A DNA stretch of 64,000 nt from Himantopus leucocephalus. Its lineage: Eukaryota; Chordata; Aves; Charadriiformes; Recurvirostridae. The notes under the pieces are model-generated. The model was given only the letters and a program-made list of their open reading frames with translations. It was not told where the DNA came from and made no database searches. Of this stretch, positions 23,251 to 35,012 are shown one piece after another. Position 1 is the first letter of the stretch. Every line of letters starts with the position of its first letter. The DNA is taken from positions 7,321,789 through 7,385,788 of the forward strand of contig RSEF01000014.1 of the NCBI GenBank assembly GCA_003993805.1, given 5' to 3'. The position numbers were made by a program, and so were the translations under genes.

Positions 23251-26200
23251 TTACTTGTTAAGGGATAGTGACTGCAGTCTTTTACCTGCCATGGCCGCTT
23301 CGTCTTTTGCTGGGGGAGGAAAACAACAGAGGTTTCATCATTTCACAGCGCACGTCAGGGACTGGTGGTGGTTTGACAGCCCCAGAGACTACTGAAATCC
23401 TGCTAGCCACGTACAGTGAGGTAACAGGAAAAAATCCGCCCCTCCCCACCAGTCCCTGCTACATTCCCCTTAGAGTTAAGAGGAGCAGCGCCCCCTGCAC
23501 CTTCCCTTCTGTCCTCGGCCTCTCTCCAGGTGTCCACAAATTACCCTGATGCTGATGCACAGATTTCTCTGTGGAAGCCACTAAGAACACATGTTCATCA
23601 GACTTCTGGTTCGCACCTTTCGGAGCTGAAGAGAAAGTCTGGGCAGGGGAAGAGTGCTGCAGATTCCCTGGGCAGTCTGGATCCCAGCATGCAAAGCAGA
23701 TAAATCACACCCAGCACAAGGAACTCGCTAAACCCCCAAACTGGAGCAAACACTGCCTGGGAGGCTGAGGACAATATGGATATCAAGGGCAATTCCCTTC
23801 TCTTTCCCTGCTCCCTGGTCAGATGTCCCAGAGCTTTATAAAGCAAGAGCTTTATAAGAACGAAACAGCTGAACCTGGTTTTGATGAGAGGAGTTGTGAT
23901 GACACTCCAGCAACACCATGCAGTCCCAGGAGATGAGGGATTACTACGCATGATATGAGAAATCATGCCTCTTGGCAGCGCAGCCACCGCAAAGAGAAGT
24001 AAGACGATATGATTAATTACTCTCTGACCTTTTCTTTCTTCTTCTTTCTTTCTGGCAGCTTCTTCCCTTTGCTTCCGAATAATGGCTAGTCGGGCGAGGT
24101 CTGCCTTCGCTTGTTCTGTTTTACCAGCTAGGTGCATCTTCATGTATCTTTCTTTTGCCTTTTGTTTCTCTATTTCCTCTCTGTTTGAGTGAAACACACC
24201 AGTCACCAGAGTATCCAGGTAAGCATGCAGACGCAGGCAGAGCGGGAGAGCTTTCTGACTGGGAAGGATGGCGAGGACAAAAATGGCTTGCCCACAGAGA
24301 CTGGGGCGCCCTGTCACCAGTTTTCAAGCACAGGTTATATCTATTGCAGGGTTTGAACAGGGATGATGAGAGCTAAATAAGGATACTGACACACAATGAG
24401 GTCAAATGAGTTAGCCCCAGACTCCAGAGCACCATGACATGTTTTTCCGAGCCTTACCCTCCCAGGTGTTGAAGCAATCTATCCCAAATAAGCAGGCTTA
24501 AATCTTTCACTCTCCATTGCTAAATGAAAACTAGAAGATTAAACTTTGGTTCTCATCTTACTCCTCTGCTCAGATAAAAATTTCATCACGACCCCTGCAA
24601 TCTGGGAAACCACTACCTGTCACTAGGGCATCATCTGTAGCAAGATTAAAGTGGACCCCAAGGCGACCACTTAATGGATTTGTTAATGGATTTCAGTTAC
24701 ATCTGATTTTCGGCATAAAACTTCCAGGAAAGGAATGGTCTACGTCTGCTTCACAGCAACAAACTTCACTCTCTCAGTGCACCTGGCCAAGCTGCCTGGC
24801 TGCAGGACGGCCATCGCTACTCTCAGAGGACAGACAACTTCTGTAATGTTTGTAAGGAAAGATATTTTGAACCACAGTGAGTCCTGCCTGACAGTTTGCT
24901 GCTGTTCAGTGTCTGCTTTAGAAATCAACACATTTAAGGGCTTCCCTGAAACACCAACACATACACAGCATGGAAACACCTCTCTGCGTTATGTTCCTGC
25001 CACGAGCAAGGATGAAATTCCGCTAGCTCCTGCCGAGGCAGCGGGAAAGACTCACCGCTCTCGTCGCGAGAGTTCCTTCGGTCCATCCAGGTCCAGCTGA
25101 GTTACTTTTTTGGTTGTCTGAATTACACGATTGGGATTCTCTATGTCTATCAACCCTTCCACTCCTTTGCGCTTTTGCTAAGGTTCAAGAACAAGAGGAA
25201 GGTTAAGAAGCTCTATCATACCCGACACTGTGCTGTATTACAGCTTATTAAATACACTGCAACACACCCCAAAAGCTGAATTCAAGGTGTTTTTACTACC
25301 AGACAGCAAACCCATTTATGAATCAAGATTCATACCACCAGGCATCTTCAGCCTTTTTTGAAATCTTGCCTTTGCATTTCACTTATAAAAATACACAAGT
25401 TTTCATTCTGAGGACAAAATGCCATCAAGTGAGTTTTTTTTGGCTTCTAAAATAGTTCTTCCATAAAAAAAAATATTATAGGTAACTCTCAAAGAGAACT
25501 CTGAATCAAAAGCGTGCATTTCTGTTCTGCCCCAAGAATCTGGGTGGTGCAAACACATTAAGTGCCCTGAGAATGACTGTACCTGATAATCCTCATCATC
25601 TTCATCACTCTCATCTGAATCTAAAGATTTCTTCTCCTTTTTGGGGTCCCCTGTTGCTCCTTCACCTCCTTCTTCTTGCTCCTCTTCTTCCTACAAAATC
25701 AAAGGATATTAGAGAAAATGTATGTCAATAAAAATCCCAAATCGAACAGTGACTCTGAAATGGGATCATTTTGGAGGGATGAGAGACAGCTCCGAGAGCA
25801 TTGGTGTTCCTGGATGGCCCTTCTGACTCCAAAGGTGCCCGGCTGTTACAAAACAAGAGCTCATTCTCAACACATAGTGGCATCACCTGCCCCAGCAGAT
25901 CACCTCTACACAACTCTGCTGTTCTCTCTGTGTAACAGGCCAGAAAAATGATTGTAAAAGACAGAACTGGCACTTTACTTTCCCCAAATGAAAGATCTCC
26001 AGGAGACATTTTGGCCCGAGTTTCCAGTGCACAATATCTCAGGGACTGGAAACTACACGGATGTAACGTAGAGCTGGATCCCATCCTAGATTTAGATTGA
26101 AAAAACAACCTAGAGAAGAGCAAATTGAGAACCATCAGCCAGAACATTATTATCCAAGAAATTACAGCCTTTTTAGCACAGCTTTTACCAGTCAGAGGTC

Positions 26201-29200
26201 CAGGAATTAATTTGTAAATCATTAGAAGATAAGATTAGAAGAACCAATATGGGTGTGAATAGCTTGCTTTACCATTGCCAAGTAGCCCTCATCAGAGCAA
26301 GTGGCAAAGTGGATGAGTTACAGGCAGTAAGAGGAGTAATTTTGTTAATTAGTTTTATTTTTAAGCTTTCCCTAACGAAATAACATTAGATGTAGGTGGT
26401 ATGGATTATCACAAAAGAAAAAGAAGAAATCCTTCTCAAAGAGCAGTTCTCTGGTTTGGTTTGAAACAAGACAGACATTTCAAGTGGGGTCCCACTTGTT
26501 CTGTTTCTTTTCCGGAACACTTACAAAGTTTGTGAATGACATCGCACTGGTAGGAGTTGGAATCGTTTTGGAACACAGGATCAGACCCATAAGTGGTTTC
26601 TGAATTTGGAAAGATGGCATGAAACCAAGAAGGTGGAATCAGAAAACAAACCAAGAGGAGTAGCTTTGGAAGAAGAAATCCAACACGAAGTCGGAACATG
26701 TGGCTAAGCAGCAAACCACACAATCATCTTGAGTTACAGCTGGTCAAAACATTAAAATGGAGTCACCAATACGGCTCATAACTGCTTGAAAGAGTAATCT
26801 TCTTCTGGGAGGTATTCATCAGTATTTCCTATATGGGGTATAATTATCCTCCTATACTCAGAGCTGTGAAGCTTCAGCTGGAATAGTTTGTTTTGGCTTA
26901 GGCAGCACTTTCAGAAAGGCACAGAAAAATAGCAGCGAGAGTGCCATCATAGCTGTGATAATTTGGGAAAACAAGACAGCAAGTACCGCAAGAAGTAGCC
27001 ACACCTTTTATATTACCAGTCAGGTAGCTGGGGAAGCCGGGGAGGAGCTGTTACAATCCTGTGTTGGGGCATAGAAACATGTCCAAAAAAGGACTCGTGC
27101 CAGAAAACTGTTATCTCTCCCTACAAGTCAGAGGCAAACAAGAAAATCATTTGTACAGGAAGAAGTCAAAGGAGTTTGGTCTTTTAAGTCTAGAAGAGAA
27201 AGAGGGCAAATATAATAATTTCAATATGCATTAAGATGTCGAGATGTGAGTCCTTTTCCTCCACAGCCAAGCTGCAGAGCACGGATTAAAAAATAGCTGA
27301 TGCTGGAGGCTAGAACGACGAAATACAGGGGGGAAAGATGTCTAGAGCTGCTGTGTAATCATCTTCCCTATTCTTTAACCTCCAAATTGTGAGTTGGATG
27401 ATCTACCTGGCCTCACTTCTGTGAGGAAGCAGACTGGATCACACTTTGCAGATCCCTAAGCCAGAGATATTCAGAATTCATATTGTGATCACTGACAGAA
27501 TGATCTGCAACACTTCACTAGGGTGCCGTTTCTCATGAACTGCAAGTTATGCTGTACAAGCCAGCATTTACGACAGCAAGCACGTAACACAGGCAAACAC
27601 ATACCCTTGCCTTTTGCTTTTCTGCTTGGAGCTGGGCATCAATCTCTTCAGGACTTGTGTACTGTCTTGCTCGGCCTTTGTGGCCTCCTTTTCTACCTGT
27701 ACAAAAAAATAAAATTAATAAATGGTTTAGTGACAAGGTTCCAGAAAGGTCTACTCCCCCTGCAGCACTCTGTCTGGATTTTCGGGACAGACAGGACAAA
27801 CCCAAATAGCTCCTCTGATAAATTCTAAACAACAACGAAAGAAGGACACACTGAACTTGCCAGTCTCAGTGAAACACTCCAAGAATTTCAGGTAAGTTAC
27901 ACAGAGAATTTGGATTATTGATCCACAGAAAGATACTCATTCCACAGAATTGATCCACAGAAAGATACTGATTCTGTATCAGTTCCTTCTTTCCCCTTGG
28001 GCTGTTTTTGGAGACACCAGAACTAAGAGCAGCCTATCAGCTGCGCAGTGTTCTCCAAATCAAGCGCAAGCTTGTCCTACGGAGAGGGAGCCAGGCAGGT
28101 ACTGCCCAAAGGGGGTACTCCTGTCCCTCAACCATCGCAGAGCTGTGACACCAGTTATCAGGCAACAAGCTTCCAACTGCCCCCTCAGCTCTCGGTGACG
28201 CCACCCTTCCTTGCCCATCCATGCCTGCACTTGTGGCCTCTCTGATTCACTTCTCGGGCTGGCAAGGGGTGCTCAGTCCCGCAGCCACTCTCTGCATTTC
28301 CTGCGCAGGAGGAATCACAGCATGTTCCTGCGGCAGCTGTGGTCACAACCAACTCTCTGACAAGCTTGCCTCCTTAACCCCTCCCCTACACTAAAGCTGT
28401 GCCAAGAGAAAATAGGAAGCTAATTGGACAAAAGCTTTGGGAATTATAATGAGCTGAAGAACTACTAAAAGGAGCCTCCATGTTTTACTGCTTTATAAGG
28501 AAAAATAAAACCAAGTTCTATGGAAGGGGGAGTTTAGGAAGAGGAGAGAGTCAGCTTTGCCGGCTGGACTGCCCAGCTAAGATCTGCTCTCAAGTTCAAA
28601 ATTCTGTTGATTAATAACCGGCTGAAGCCATTAATGCTTCCTGCAAGTGACTGCTCCGTTTATGTTCTCACTGCTCAAAGAACAGCTGGAAAGCAAGCTG
28701 GGTATAGTCAGTCTCTAGCTTTGAGCTATGGAGCACAAGGTAGAACTGGTGTGTGAGACTGGCAAAAAGCAAACAGCTCAGGCAAGGGAGTTCTCTGCCA
28801 CTACTCTGAAGTCTGATGGAAGGAACAGGAAATCCTCGCTGTCTCTCACCCTCCCCACTTCACCTGCTGAGGACAACGGAAACCTTACGGTGGTGGGGAG
28901 GGCTGAGGGGATCACCCCTCCTTCCTCAGGACTGCGCAGGATGCATGGGAGAGATCTGTCACTACTGCACCCCTGTGCCACGGCTGGCTGTGCTGCTGGA
29001 CTTGGAGGGACAGGGAGCACCAGTGCAGGCAGTGTCTGTGGGCTTTAGAAATTCAGCTTTTTCTCACCAGTCCTCCTGGCTCAGCAGAGACAAGCTCTCA
29101 TACATTTTAGCTCAGTAAAAGCTGAGCTGTGGAATAAATTATCTCAAAAATCCCACTGTGAAGCCTTGCAGAGACCCCCAAGATGTTTCCCTCGTGAAAT

Positions 29201-31673
29201 GGGGAAACGCAGAGACCAGGTTCTTCTCCCTGAACTCAGCCTTGGAAGCTTGTGGTCACCCAAACCATAAGTACAACCAAGAGCTTTGCTGCACCCAAGA
29301 CATGTGTTTTCTGTTTGTCAGTTCCCAACCATCCCACGTGGCATTACTGACACCCTCTGGGAACCAGATCTGCCACGGGAGCACTCTAGCCCAGGGAAAC
29401 ATTACCTCACTGCCCAGAAAACGACATCACTCTAGATTGAACAACAGCAATATCCCTGACACGCTACGTAACACCAAGAAAACCTAAATAAACCAAAACA
29501 ATCCTGCGCTACAAACTTAACCAATGCCAGGCAGCCTTCTTGTCCAGCTGGGCTCAGAATTTTACACTGGGCTCAGAACTGAAGAACACAAAAGCCTTAT
29601 TACTGCAAATAAAAAGCAGTAATAGCAGGGGGGAAAGCAACTCAAGAGAAATTACATTAAATGCCTAAAAAGAAACAAACTGAAGAGTGAATCAATCTCA
29701 TTTATATTTGAGCCTGTACACAGAGAAGTAAGGCCCCTTTGAGCGGGAACAGCAGCGCCGCCAGCGCAGCAGCTGGAGGAACCGTGGGGAGCCCAGCACA
29801 GTGCAGGGACGGGGCTCTGCTCTTCCAGGGAGATGAAAACACATGTCAGACAAGCGGAATGCCAGTCCTACATCTGCCACTGACCTACAGCATCAGGCTG
29901 CGCAACTCACATCAGCTCTGTGCCTCAGTTTCCCCATCTGTAAAATGGGAACAATGATTCTTACCCTCCTCTGCGAAGCACTTTTAAAATATAATCACCT
30001 GCAGATTCCACCTGCAGTAAAGACCACTGATGCCTACGGCAGGCACGTGTTCAAATACATTTGTCTCCAGCTTCAAATGGAAAAATTAAGGAAGTTAAAG
30101 AGAATGGAAGAATATTGAAGGAATCCCTCATTATTTTTGAATCAAGATACTCAAAAAAAGGAAAAAATGAGAAATAATCCTGAAACAAAATTTATTAACG
30201 GCTGCTTAAACCTCCCATTTTATGTTAAACAGTGAGCGCGAAAGACCAATCCACAATCTAATAACTCCTACTGACTTGGGGGGTGGGCAAAGTTCCCTCT
30301 TTTCCCAAGAAGCAAAATGCTCAAAACAAACATTTAAAACTTTCCAATGAAATACAGAGCAGAAAATCCTGAGTTACGGGGCATTTATATATGGCAACCG
30401 GGGTTATAACACACCACAGTTCTTTGCCTTCATAAAAAAAATATTGTGAAAGCTTCAGCCCTATCTCCTAACACTGTGCAAACAGATACAAATTAAAGCG
30501 CTTAAAGAAAATCTAAATAGGGAAGCGTATTTGGTACTGAAGCTTAGGAAATGCTGATGAAATAAATTGGAGCAAACTACAGAGAAGATGAGTGACGAGG
30601 GCTAGTTTACATTAATGTATATGACTGGGGTTTCGCCGACGCTCGCACAAGAGCCAATTATGCAGATGGTGCATCTGGAGAAGGTTCTGGGTGGATCCAG
30701 CTCAGCCCTGACAGCCTGTCAGTCCCTCATTACTTCTCCTTAATCACACAAGCAAGTCGGTACCCGCTCCGTAACACCCAGATGCGGAGCGGCCGGAGCC
30801 ACATGAAAGGAGCCGCGTTTGGAACCCCTGGACCGAAGACCACCTCGGCATTGCCCCCACGCTCCCCCTGAGGGCAAGACCCTCGGCCCGGCCACCCAGG
30901 TTCCCCGTACCCAGCCCCGAAGGCCTCCACCATTGAACCACCGGGAAGGGATGGGCTCCAGCCCCCACGCACCGCCTGTGCACCCCGGGATGCACCCTGG
31001 GGATCCCCGGTGTAGCTGTAAACTCCCCTCCCCAGGCGCCCGTGTGCTCCAAGCCCTGCGCCGGCGGAACCGGCTGCAATTTCCAGCCCAGCGGGGAGCA
31101 CGTGGGCCCCAGCCCGCTCCCGGTCCCACGGCGGGGACTGGCACCCCACGGCCCGGACACGCCCCGGGGCTGCTGTGATGCCGTGGCACTGGCAGGGGGG
31201 CACAGAACGGGACCCCCAGCTCTGTGAGAAACGAGGAGAGTTTGCCATCTCTTGGGGAGGGGGAGGCTCCCTCCCGAAGCCCTCCACAAGCGGGCTGGGG
31301 GAAGAAACCGAGACCTCCCTCCGAGGCCACGGGCAGCCGGAGGAGAGGTGCGGCACGGGGGCCTCCCTCCGCGGCCGAGAAGGGGGGGAAGAAAACCCCT
31401 CGCCAAGCTCCCCAGGGCCACGGAGAGTCGGGGAAAGAGACCTCCCTTCAGACCCGAGGGCGGCGAACGAGACCTGCCACCCTCCAGCCGAGACGGGGGA
31501 GGACGAGGACGAGCCCTGCCCGCCCCGGGCCTCCACAGCCGGGGCCTCCCCCCACGCCCCTCCGCTCCTCCCGGGCCCTGAGGGCGCTACACCCCCTCAG
31601 CCCCCTCCCACCTCCGGCAGGGCCGAACCCCCCCCCGGCCCGGCCCGGCCCAGCCCCCACCTCCTTTCGGCAT
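23251..31673 (-). CDS. PDAP1: PDAP1, PDGFA-associated protein 1 (PAP/HASPP28)
   Basis: This is a small, highly charged casein-kinase-type phosphoprotein reported to bind PDGF-A; its biochemical role is not well defined. Six coding exons on the minus strand, in order: 31661-31673 (M-P-K-G-G), 27605-27696, 25583-25690, 25056-25177, 24029-24180 and 23251-23309. They total 546 nt, or 181 residues, the same as human. Features in order are a basic Gly-rich N-terminus ([13 protein letters not shown]), an acidic Ser-rich block ([14 protein letters not shown]), then a long Lys/Glu/Arg helix with coiled-coil character, ending S-L-S-L-N-K. The first intron is about 4 kb. The donor of exon 5 is a weak GTCAGA, but the joined frame matches the family. 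The promoter is shared head-to-head with BUD31. Confidence 0.97.
26505..27430 (+). mobile_element. ancient CR1/L3-like LINE remnant in PDAP1 intron
   Basis: The segment near 26524 (AAAGTTTGTGAATGACATCG, then GGTAGGAGTTGG and GGAACACAGGATCAGA) matches the reverse-transcriptase region of old sauropsid CR1 elements, which read roughly AAATTTGCAGATGACAC. Sequence near 27175 (GGAGTTTGGTCTTTTAAG, TCTAGAAGAGAAAGAGGGC) and near 27392 (GAGTTGGATGATCTACCTGG) resembles their 3' UTR and end. The copy is heavily decayed and its borders are approximate. Confidence 0.5.
27919..27978. repeat. 32-nt tandem duplication in PDAP1 intron 1
   Basis: TGATCCACAGAAAGATACT occurs at 27919 and again exactly 32 nt later at 27951. 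The second copy continues for several more similar bases. Confidence 0.85.
29860..29990 (+). mobile_element. MIR-like ancient SINE fragment in PDAP1 intron 1
   Basis: The stretch contains CTGTGCCTCAGTTTCCCCAT followed by CTGTAAAATGGGAACAATGA and TTCTTACC, preceded by CAACTCACATCAGC. This is the familiar MIR core pattern of an old amniote tRNA-derived SINE. Confidence 0.8.
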
Positions 31674-32050
31674 CGCGGCGGCGATGGCGGCTGCGGCAGC
31701 TGCAGCGAGGCCCCCCCCGGCCCCGAGCGGCGACCCGGAAGCGGAAGCCGCCCCACCCCCGCGCGCGCGGGGCGCGCGGCCCTCAGGGCCCGCCCAATCA
31801 CCGCGGCCCGTGAGGACCCCTCCGCGGGGCTGCCCTCAGCGCTGCCGCTCCCGCCGCCCGCGCCTCCGGGTCCCCCCGCAGCGGAGAGCGGGGGCCGCTT
31901 ACTCCTCCCGGAGAGCCGCGCTCTACCGCCCTGCCCGGAGCGAGGCGGCGGCGCGCATGGCGGCCACGATTTCCGTCAGGCACCGCAGAGGGCACCCCAG
32001 AGGGGCGGGGCCATAGGGCGGCCCCGGTGCGAGAGGCCCCGCGGGTGACG
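31674..32050. promoter_or_regulatory. bidirectional CpG promoter of PDAP1 and BUD31
   Basis: The block is extremely CG-rich and lies between the PDAP1 start codon and the BUD31 non-coding exon. Visible motifs are two overlapping ETS-type sites (CCGGAAGCGGAAG, 31735-31747), a CCAAT box (31794-31798) and a YY1-type ATGGCGGCC (31957-31965). There is no TATA box. This layout is typical of divergent housekeeping promoters. Confidence 0.75.
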
Positions 32051-32079
32051 GCGGAGCGGAAGCTGCGCCCCCCCGGCAG
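32040..32079 (+). other. BUD31: BUD31 non-coding exon 1 (3' end; start uncertain)
   Basis: CCCCCCGGCAG|GTGAGT is a consensus donor at 32080. The next acceptor candidates lie before 32482 (CTTTTCCTTCTCAG) and before 32556 (CGTTCCCAAG), both upstream of the BUD31 ATG. Confidence 0.6.
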
Positions 32080-32558
32080 GTGAGTGGGACCGCGGGCCGC
32101 GGCCTTCCCCCCCCCCCGTACCCCTCATCCTCCGCCGCCAGCGCGGCCCGGCGGTTCGCACGGTTGGGGATGGCGGGGCCGGGCCGGGCCGGGCGGCCTC
32201 GTGCGGGTTTTCGGTAGGAGCTGGCGGAAGTTGTTGCCCGGAGTGGGGGAGGGGCGGCCGCCGCCTCACTTTGCTGAGGGGAAAAAACATGTTTTGTTGT
32301 GGTGAGGCGGACGCGACTCTCCCCCCAGGGACTGCCGGTATCCCCAGGGCCGCGCTGGGCGAGATTTTATCTCTTTTCACGAGCTGCATAAAGCTCGTTT
32401 TTATCATCCAAGGGGAAAATAGCAAAGGGGCACAGAAATCTTAGGAGAAACATCGCTTTTTGGTTTGCTTTTCCTTCTCAGGACTTTGAGGCACCCACAG
32501 GTTTGAGTGAAGGCAAACCCTCGTTGGCTCACCTTTCGCCTTCCTCGTTCCCAAGGCA

Positions 32559-34136
32559 ATGCCCAAAGTGAAGAGGAGCAGGAAGCCTCCCCCGGATGGC
32601 TGGGAGCTGATCGAGCCAACGCTGGATGAGCTGGATCAGAAGATGAGAGAAGGTAAGCGGCAGAGCTGGGTGTTCTCAGGGATGTGTCCCTGAAACAAGC
32701 TAATCTGTAACTGCTTCAGGAAGCACAGCTCCCCCTGCGAATATAGATGGAGTATTTTTTATGTCTCTGCCTCGCAGCGATACTGAAGACTGAGACAGGA
32801 CCAGGACAGGTCGCTTTTCTCTGGGTGTACCCAGGTTACAGAGCACAGAGATTTGATGTACTGTTGTTTTAGGGCACACCATGGCTGAGCCCTGGCTGAA
32901 GCTCGCTGGTGTGTGCGTGGAGGGACTGGCAGTTCTTGTCTGTGCTGTTGCTCTGGTCTGATGAGCCAGGGCAGCCATGAAGTCACCTGCCATCCCACTG
33001 CAGGTCACTGTCATTCTGTTTTCATTTCCTAAAGGAGCTGTTTCAGGTCAGGTCCTTTTTGTTTGAATCTTCTCAGTCTTATCTCTGTAATTTATTGAAG
33101 TTATGAATATTCTTGGAACAGTTTATTGCAAAGTGACTGAGGAAATAAGCTGGCCACCTGAAATGGTCAGCTGAAACCTGGTGTTTGTGTTCCCTCCCAG
33201 CGGAGACCGAGCCTCACGAAGGGAAGAGGAAAGTGGAATCCCTTTGGCCTATCTTCAGAATTCATCACCAGAAAACACGTTACATCTTTGATCTGTTCTA
33301 TAAAAGAAAAGCTATCAGCAGAGGTGAGAAACGCAAGTGCTTTACCCTCTGTTCTGTTTACTCCGTTTAACAGAACAGAGTAAGATGTCCACCTGTGGAT
33401 GTGCCTGAACTGAGGCGTTGGTGGGCAGGAGCAGGTTTCCAGGGAGGGAAGACAGAGGGAAAGCTGGCAGCTGCCTGGTTTTAACTGCTAGTTACTACAG
33501 CTAGTAATTGCTGATAGTCTTCTAACACCTCCCGGGAGCTACTTGTGATGGTGTCTGCTCCTCTACAGAGCTCTACGAGTACTGCATCAAGGAAGGATAC
33601 GCTGACAAAAACCTGATTGCAAAGTGGAAGAAACAGGGTTATGAGAACCTCTGTTGCCTGCGGTGTATCCAGACAAGGGACACCAACTTCGGAACCAACT
33701 GCATCTGCAGGGTCCCCAAAAGCAAGCTGGAAGTGGTAAGGTTTTTCGGCTTGTTCCTCTCCTTGTCTGGACCCTTGCAGTACCCAGTATAACTCCTCCC
33801 AGGTCAGGGACAGCAGACGAGGTAGTGCTTTTCTTCTTGGTCATTTCCACTAGCTCCAACATTTTCTGTCTTTTGCTGGTAGAGTTGATACCTAGTTGGT
33901 TCTAAAGTTACTGTCAGCTTTAGCATGCAGTTGTTTAAAGTCATTAAAATATGGGGAACCAACAGAAAACTAGATGGTAGAAACCCTTCCCACGCAGACC
34001 CATTCTCTGCCTTGAGGCATGAGCCTGCTGGTCTGTCTGCTCACCATACCTTGGCTGAAATACCCTCCTCGTGTTTCTTTTCCAGGGGAGAATCATTGAA
34101 TGCACTCACTGCGGATGCAGAGGCTGTTCTGGGTGA
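32559..34136 (+). CDS. BUD31: BUD31 (G10/EDG-2), spliceosomal protein
   Basis: This is a core splicing factor associated with the activated spliceosome; it is nuclear and nearly invariant from plants to vertebrates. Coding exons are 32559-32652, 33201-33323, 33569-33735 and 34086-34136 (TGA). They total 435 nt, or 144 residues, the full family length. The start is [10 protein letters not shown] conserved middle reads [16 protein letters not shown]. The C-terminal Cys-rich zinc cluster is complete: C-C-L-R-C, then N-C-I-C-R, then the closing [11 protein letters not shown]. All introns are GT-AG. The gene is head-to-head with PDAP1 and tail-to-tail with PTCD1. Confidence 0.98.
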
Positions 34137-34323
34137 AGCCTTTAAGCCATAAGACTACTTTTTGAACTCTGAGGGATATCATCCTGCACAATGGACAGTT
34201 ATAGCCGCCACCTGTGTGATTGGATATTTCTGTATAGCAATTAAAACAGTAACATATTCACCTGGATCATATAGACAAAGGTGGTTGTGTTGGAGTAGGT
34301 TTTTGTGTAGCCATTTATTTTAA

Positions 34324-34329
34324 AATAAA
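34324..34329 (+). terminator. BUD31: poly(A) signal of BUD31
   Basis: AATAAA lies 188 nt after the stop. An ATTAAA at 34240-34245 is an alternative, closer signal. Both are followed by T/GT-rich stretches. Confidence 0.65.
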
Positions 34330-34334
34330 GTCTG

Positions 34335-34860
34335 CCCTCCTGAGTGGTGCGATCTTTTGGCCAAACATTTCTACGCCCCTCTTCTCCTACTGGATGTGTT
34401 TTGGTTGGTTTTTTTGAAGGTTGCTGTACATACCGCGAGGTGTTCTGAATGGGGGTTGTTTTTAAGCAGCTCTTATCCCTCTTTCTCAAATAACTGAATT
34501 TAAAAGGCTACGTGGAAAGGAAATAATACAGTCCTCAAACATCCAGTCTGACTCAAGCTCTCCCCTGATCTTCTGCAGAAGGAAGCTAAATTTCACTGAA
34601 CTCTCTGCTAAGGTTTGTAACCTGGAATTAGCGTGTAGATCCATTCAGGAATGCCAGCAGTCTACAGAGACTTACAGGTCACATGTTAAGTGCCCAGATA
34701 TATGCAGAACACAGGAAAGAGACAAAACTAGCACTGAGCTAAACCGCCATTAAATCTGATTTTAACAAACCCTGTGCTAAACAAGGAAGAAGTAAACTAC
34801 AGCATTATCTAATCCTCTGCAGTTTAAGGAAATTCCCTGGAAATGTATTTGCTTCTCCTT
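34335..34860. other. BUD31-PTCD1 convergent gap
   Basis: About 500 nt lie between the two 3' ends. I see no open frame of note, repeat or RNA gene in it. Confidence 0.5.
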
Positions 34861-34878
34861 AAAACAAAGGACAAATGT

Positions 34879-34884
34879 TTTATT
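34879..34884 (-). terminator. PTCD1: poly(A) signal of PTCD1
   Basis: TTTATT on the plus strand (AATAAA on the minus strand) lies about 130 nt past the PTCD1 stop. Confidence 0.65.
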
Positions 34885-35012
34885 ATATAGTTACCGCAAG
34901 AACTTGGGTTCATGGAAATACGCAGCAGCTTTACTACAAGACAGTTTAAGGGAGCAAATTCCACGTTCTTCCAGCACAAGGAAGATGTAGGACTTCAGCA
35001 TCCTGCTCACTG

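Noticed and set aside
31224..32048. 274-codon plus-strand open frame across the PDAP1/BUD31 promoter
   Set aside because: It is CpG-island sequence with Pro/Arg/Gly-rich translation, and all three frames are open over parts of it.
32900..33150. Possible box C/D snoRNA in BUD31 intron 2 (TGATGA and CTGA motifs)
   Set aside because: Spacing and terminal stem are not convincing, and motifs this short are expected by chance.
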